Positions 29,055 through 30,102 of a DNA stretch of 30,102 nt are shown in pieces. This stretch comes from a virus. The notes under the pieces are model-generated. The model searched no databases, was not told where the DNA came from, and saw nothing but the letters and a program-made list of their open reading frames with translations. Position 1 is the first letter of the stretch, and the number at the start of each line of letters is the position of its first letter. The position numbers and the translations under genes are program-made. Location of the stretch: positions 1-30,102 of IMG/VR virus record IMGVR_UViG_3300034062_003134; one strand, 5' to 3'.

Positions 29055-29488
29055 TGCCGTTCATCAGCGAGAGGCAGCGCGACTATCTCAAGCGTGAACA
29101 CCCCGAGGTGTACCGGCGCTTCTTGCGCGACGAGCGCGCGATGGGGTTCGAACTCCGAGCGCCCGTCGAGGTTGCAGCCGTCGCGAAGCGGGGGCTCGAG
29201 AACCGGCGCAAGTACGGCCGAGGTGGAACGCTGGTAGGCGCGCGTCGCGCGTCGCAGCTCGCGAGCCGCGACGTGGTGAGCATCGAGACCATCAAGCGCA
29301 TGGTCGCGTACTTCGAGCGTCACGAGGTGGACCTCGAGGCGCCGGCCGCACGACCAGGGCATCCGCAGTATCCGAGCGCCGGGCGCATCGCGTGGGATCT
29401 CTGGGGCGGCGCCCCCGGCCGTGCATGGGCGAAGCGTCAACTAGCAGTCTGGGAGCGCGTGCAATCCGCACGCGAGGAGGAAGCATGA
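29054..29488 (+). CDS. Conserved phage head-region protein (144 aa)
   Basis: ATG 29054 overlaps the portal stop (TAATG). The segment RGLENRRKYGRGGTLVGARRASQ and then SIETIKRMVAYFERHEVD followed by SAGRIAWDLWGGAPG matches a pattern I recall from many phage head proteins, often next to or fused with prohead protease or head morphogenesis domains. No catalytic Ser, His or Asp of a protease is recognisable. It lies between portal and scaffold, so a head assembly role is inferred. Its stop overlaps the scaffold start (ATGA). Confidence 0.65.
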   Translation: MPFISERQRDYLKREHPEVYRRFLRDERAMGFELRAPVEVAAVAKRGLENRRKYGRGGTLVGARRASQLASRDVVSIETIKRMVAYFERHEVDLEAPAARPGHPQYPSAGRIAWDLWGGAPGRAWAKRQLAVWERVQSAREEEA

Positions 29489-30048
29489 CCGAGGAAGGAA
29501 CCACGACCACGACCACGACCACGGCAGAAGCCAGCGACAACGGAGCGGGCGCCCGCATCCGGCAGCTCGTGGCGCGAGTCAAGGAACTCGAGGGTCGCGT
29601 CAGCGAGCTGACCCCGCTCGCCGAGAGCGCCGAGAAGTACCGGGCGCAGATCGAGGAGGTCAAGGCCGCGAGTAAGGCCGAGCGCGAGGCGCTCCGAACC
29701 GAGCGTGAGATCGCCGCGGCTGGCATCACCGACGCCGAGGGCATCGACTACGTGCAACATGCCTACAGCCGACTCCCCAGCGAGGGCCGTCCCCCGCTCG
29801 CGGAGTGGCTCGCCAACAAGGACACGCTCCCGAAGGCAGTGCGCGCCTACCTGCCCGAGGCCGCTCCCGCTGCGCCCGCAGCCCCGGCGGCTCCCGTTAC
29901 GACGGCGATGCCGAAGGTCAACGCCGGCACGGTCACGCAGACGCCGCCGGCAACCACGGCGTGGACGCCCGAGGCGATCATGCGTCTCTCGCCCGCAGAG
30001 TTCAAGGCGAACGCGGCAGCGATCAAGGCAGCGTTCTCGGCCCCTTGA
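29485..30048 (+). CDS. Scaffold protein
   Basis: This 187-residue protein starts at ATG 29485 with GAGGAGG just upstream and overlaps the previous stop. An N-terminal run of eight Thr precedes a coiled coil (RIRQLVARVKELEGRVSEL and onward). A Pro/Ala hinge (APAAPAAPAAPV) and a C-terminal helical module ending MRLSPAEFKANAAAIKAAF follow, the latter a common capsid-binding end of scaffolds. It is just upstream of the capsid gene. Its last 124 bases recur at 1-124. It is probably removed before maturation. Confidence 0.8.
   Translation: MTEEGTTTTTTTTAEASDNGAGARIRQLVARVKELEGRVSELTPLAESAEKYRAQIEEVKAASKAEREALRTEREIAAAGITDAEGIDYVQHAYSRLPSEGRPPLAEWLANKDTLPKAVRAYLPEAAPAAPAAPAAPVTTAMPKVNAGTVTQTPPATTAWTPEAIMRLSPAEFKANAAAIKAAFSAP
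29500..29523 (+). repeat. Six-base microsatellite encoding Thr8 in the scaffold gene
   Basis: ACCACG is repeated four times in frame (29500-29523), coding eight consecutive Thr near the N-terminus. Such tandem repeats can change length by slippage without losing the frame, so the Thr tract may vary between strains. Confidence 0.75.
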
Positions 30049-30102
30049 CATTCTGTCACGCGTAGGCATACCCTAGCCGTGGGGACACTCCCCACGCGCT
30101 CG
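29925..30102. repeat. Right copy of the 178-bp terminal redundancy
   Basis: It repeats 1-178 with six differences, all in its first 52 bases and all at third positions of scaffold codons. It carries the scaffold 3' end, the stop 30046-30048, the capsid promoter (TTGACA 30045-30050 and TACCCT 30069-30074) and part of the leader. Confidence 0.9.

Noticed and set aside
1-30102. tRNA genes, CRISPR arrays, integrase, toxin-antitoxin or anti-CRISPR genes
   Set aside because: Scanned by eye for cloverleaf acceptor-TPsiC patterns, spaced direct repeats and diagnostic motifs. None was found, but a tRNAscan or HMM search would be needed to exclude divergent cases.

Overview
The window is an essentially complete genome of a tailed double-stranded DNA phage (Caudoviricetes). 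It was assembled as a closed circle and cut inside the scaffold gene. The last 178 bases repeat the first 178 with six differences, so the unit is about 29,924 bp. There is a tail-tube protein, a tape measure, a frameshifted tail chaperone and no sheath or baseplate-wedge genes, so the virion is probably a siphovirus. The DNA is G+C-rich (roughly two thirds by eye), with strong purine-rich ribosome binding sites and many ATGA/GTGA/TAATG gene overlaps. This points to a high-GC bacterial host that cannot be named from the sequence. I see no integrase, excisionase, CI/S24-type repressor, partition genes, tRNA genes or CRISPR array, so there is no positive evidence of lysogeny.

Layout, reading across the circle. 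Packaging and head genes run rightward from 25.5 kb through the junction to 3.2 kb: small and large terminase, portal, a conserved head-region protein, scaffold, major capsid protein, three unknown proteins (one clearly in the connector position) and a tail terminator candidate. The tail module covers 3.2-13.6 kb: tail tube, G/GT chaperones with a canonical slippery GGGTTTT, a neck/tail protein, tape measure, a 1101-residue tail protein with sialidase-like Asp boxes, a tail hub protein, fibre and tip proteins. A lysis cassette covers 13.6-15.8 kb: two one-pass membrane proteins, small accessory proteins and an M15 zinc peptidase endolysin. A leftward early operon (18.38 down to 15.70 kb) encodes an ERF-type annealing protein with an SSB-like C-terminal tip, a PolB/DnaQ-like 3'-5' exonuclease and five small proteins. 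It diverges from a rightward early operon (18.46-21.67 kb) that starts with a Cro-like HTH protein and carries a RusA resolvase, zinc-ribbon proteins and a C5 cytosine methyltransferase. A 184-codon gene appears to be overprinted inside the methyltransferase. A virion-type protein, a primase-polymerase, a VapE-like SF3 helicase and a repeat cluster resembling an origin follow (21.7-24.75 kb).

The replication strategy suggested is primase-polymerase plus SF3 helicase loading at the repeats at 24.54-24.73 kb, with the host replicase doing elongation because no phage DNA polymerase is present. ERF, exonuclease and RusA would form a recombination set that makes or resolves concatemers for the terminase. 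Early transcription seems to be set by two face-to-face promoters at 18.40-18.45 kb whose -35 boxes lie in a perfect 9-bp inverted repeat. Recurring -10-like elements (TGTATACT, TAGTAT, TATCCT) sit shortly upstream of many other gene starts.

The items most worth following up are the overprinted gene in the methyltransferase, the origin-like repeat cluster, a compact three-way-junction leader RNA ahead of the primase, the divergent promoter switch, an identical 14-mer read in two different codon phases, and the all-synonymous variation between the two contig ends.
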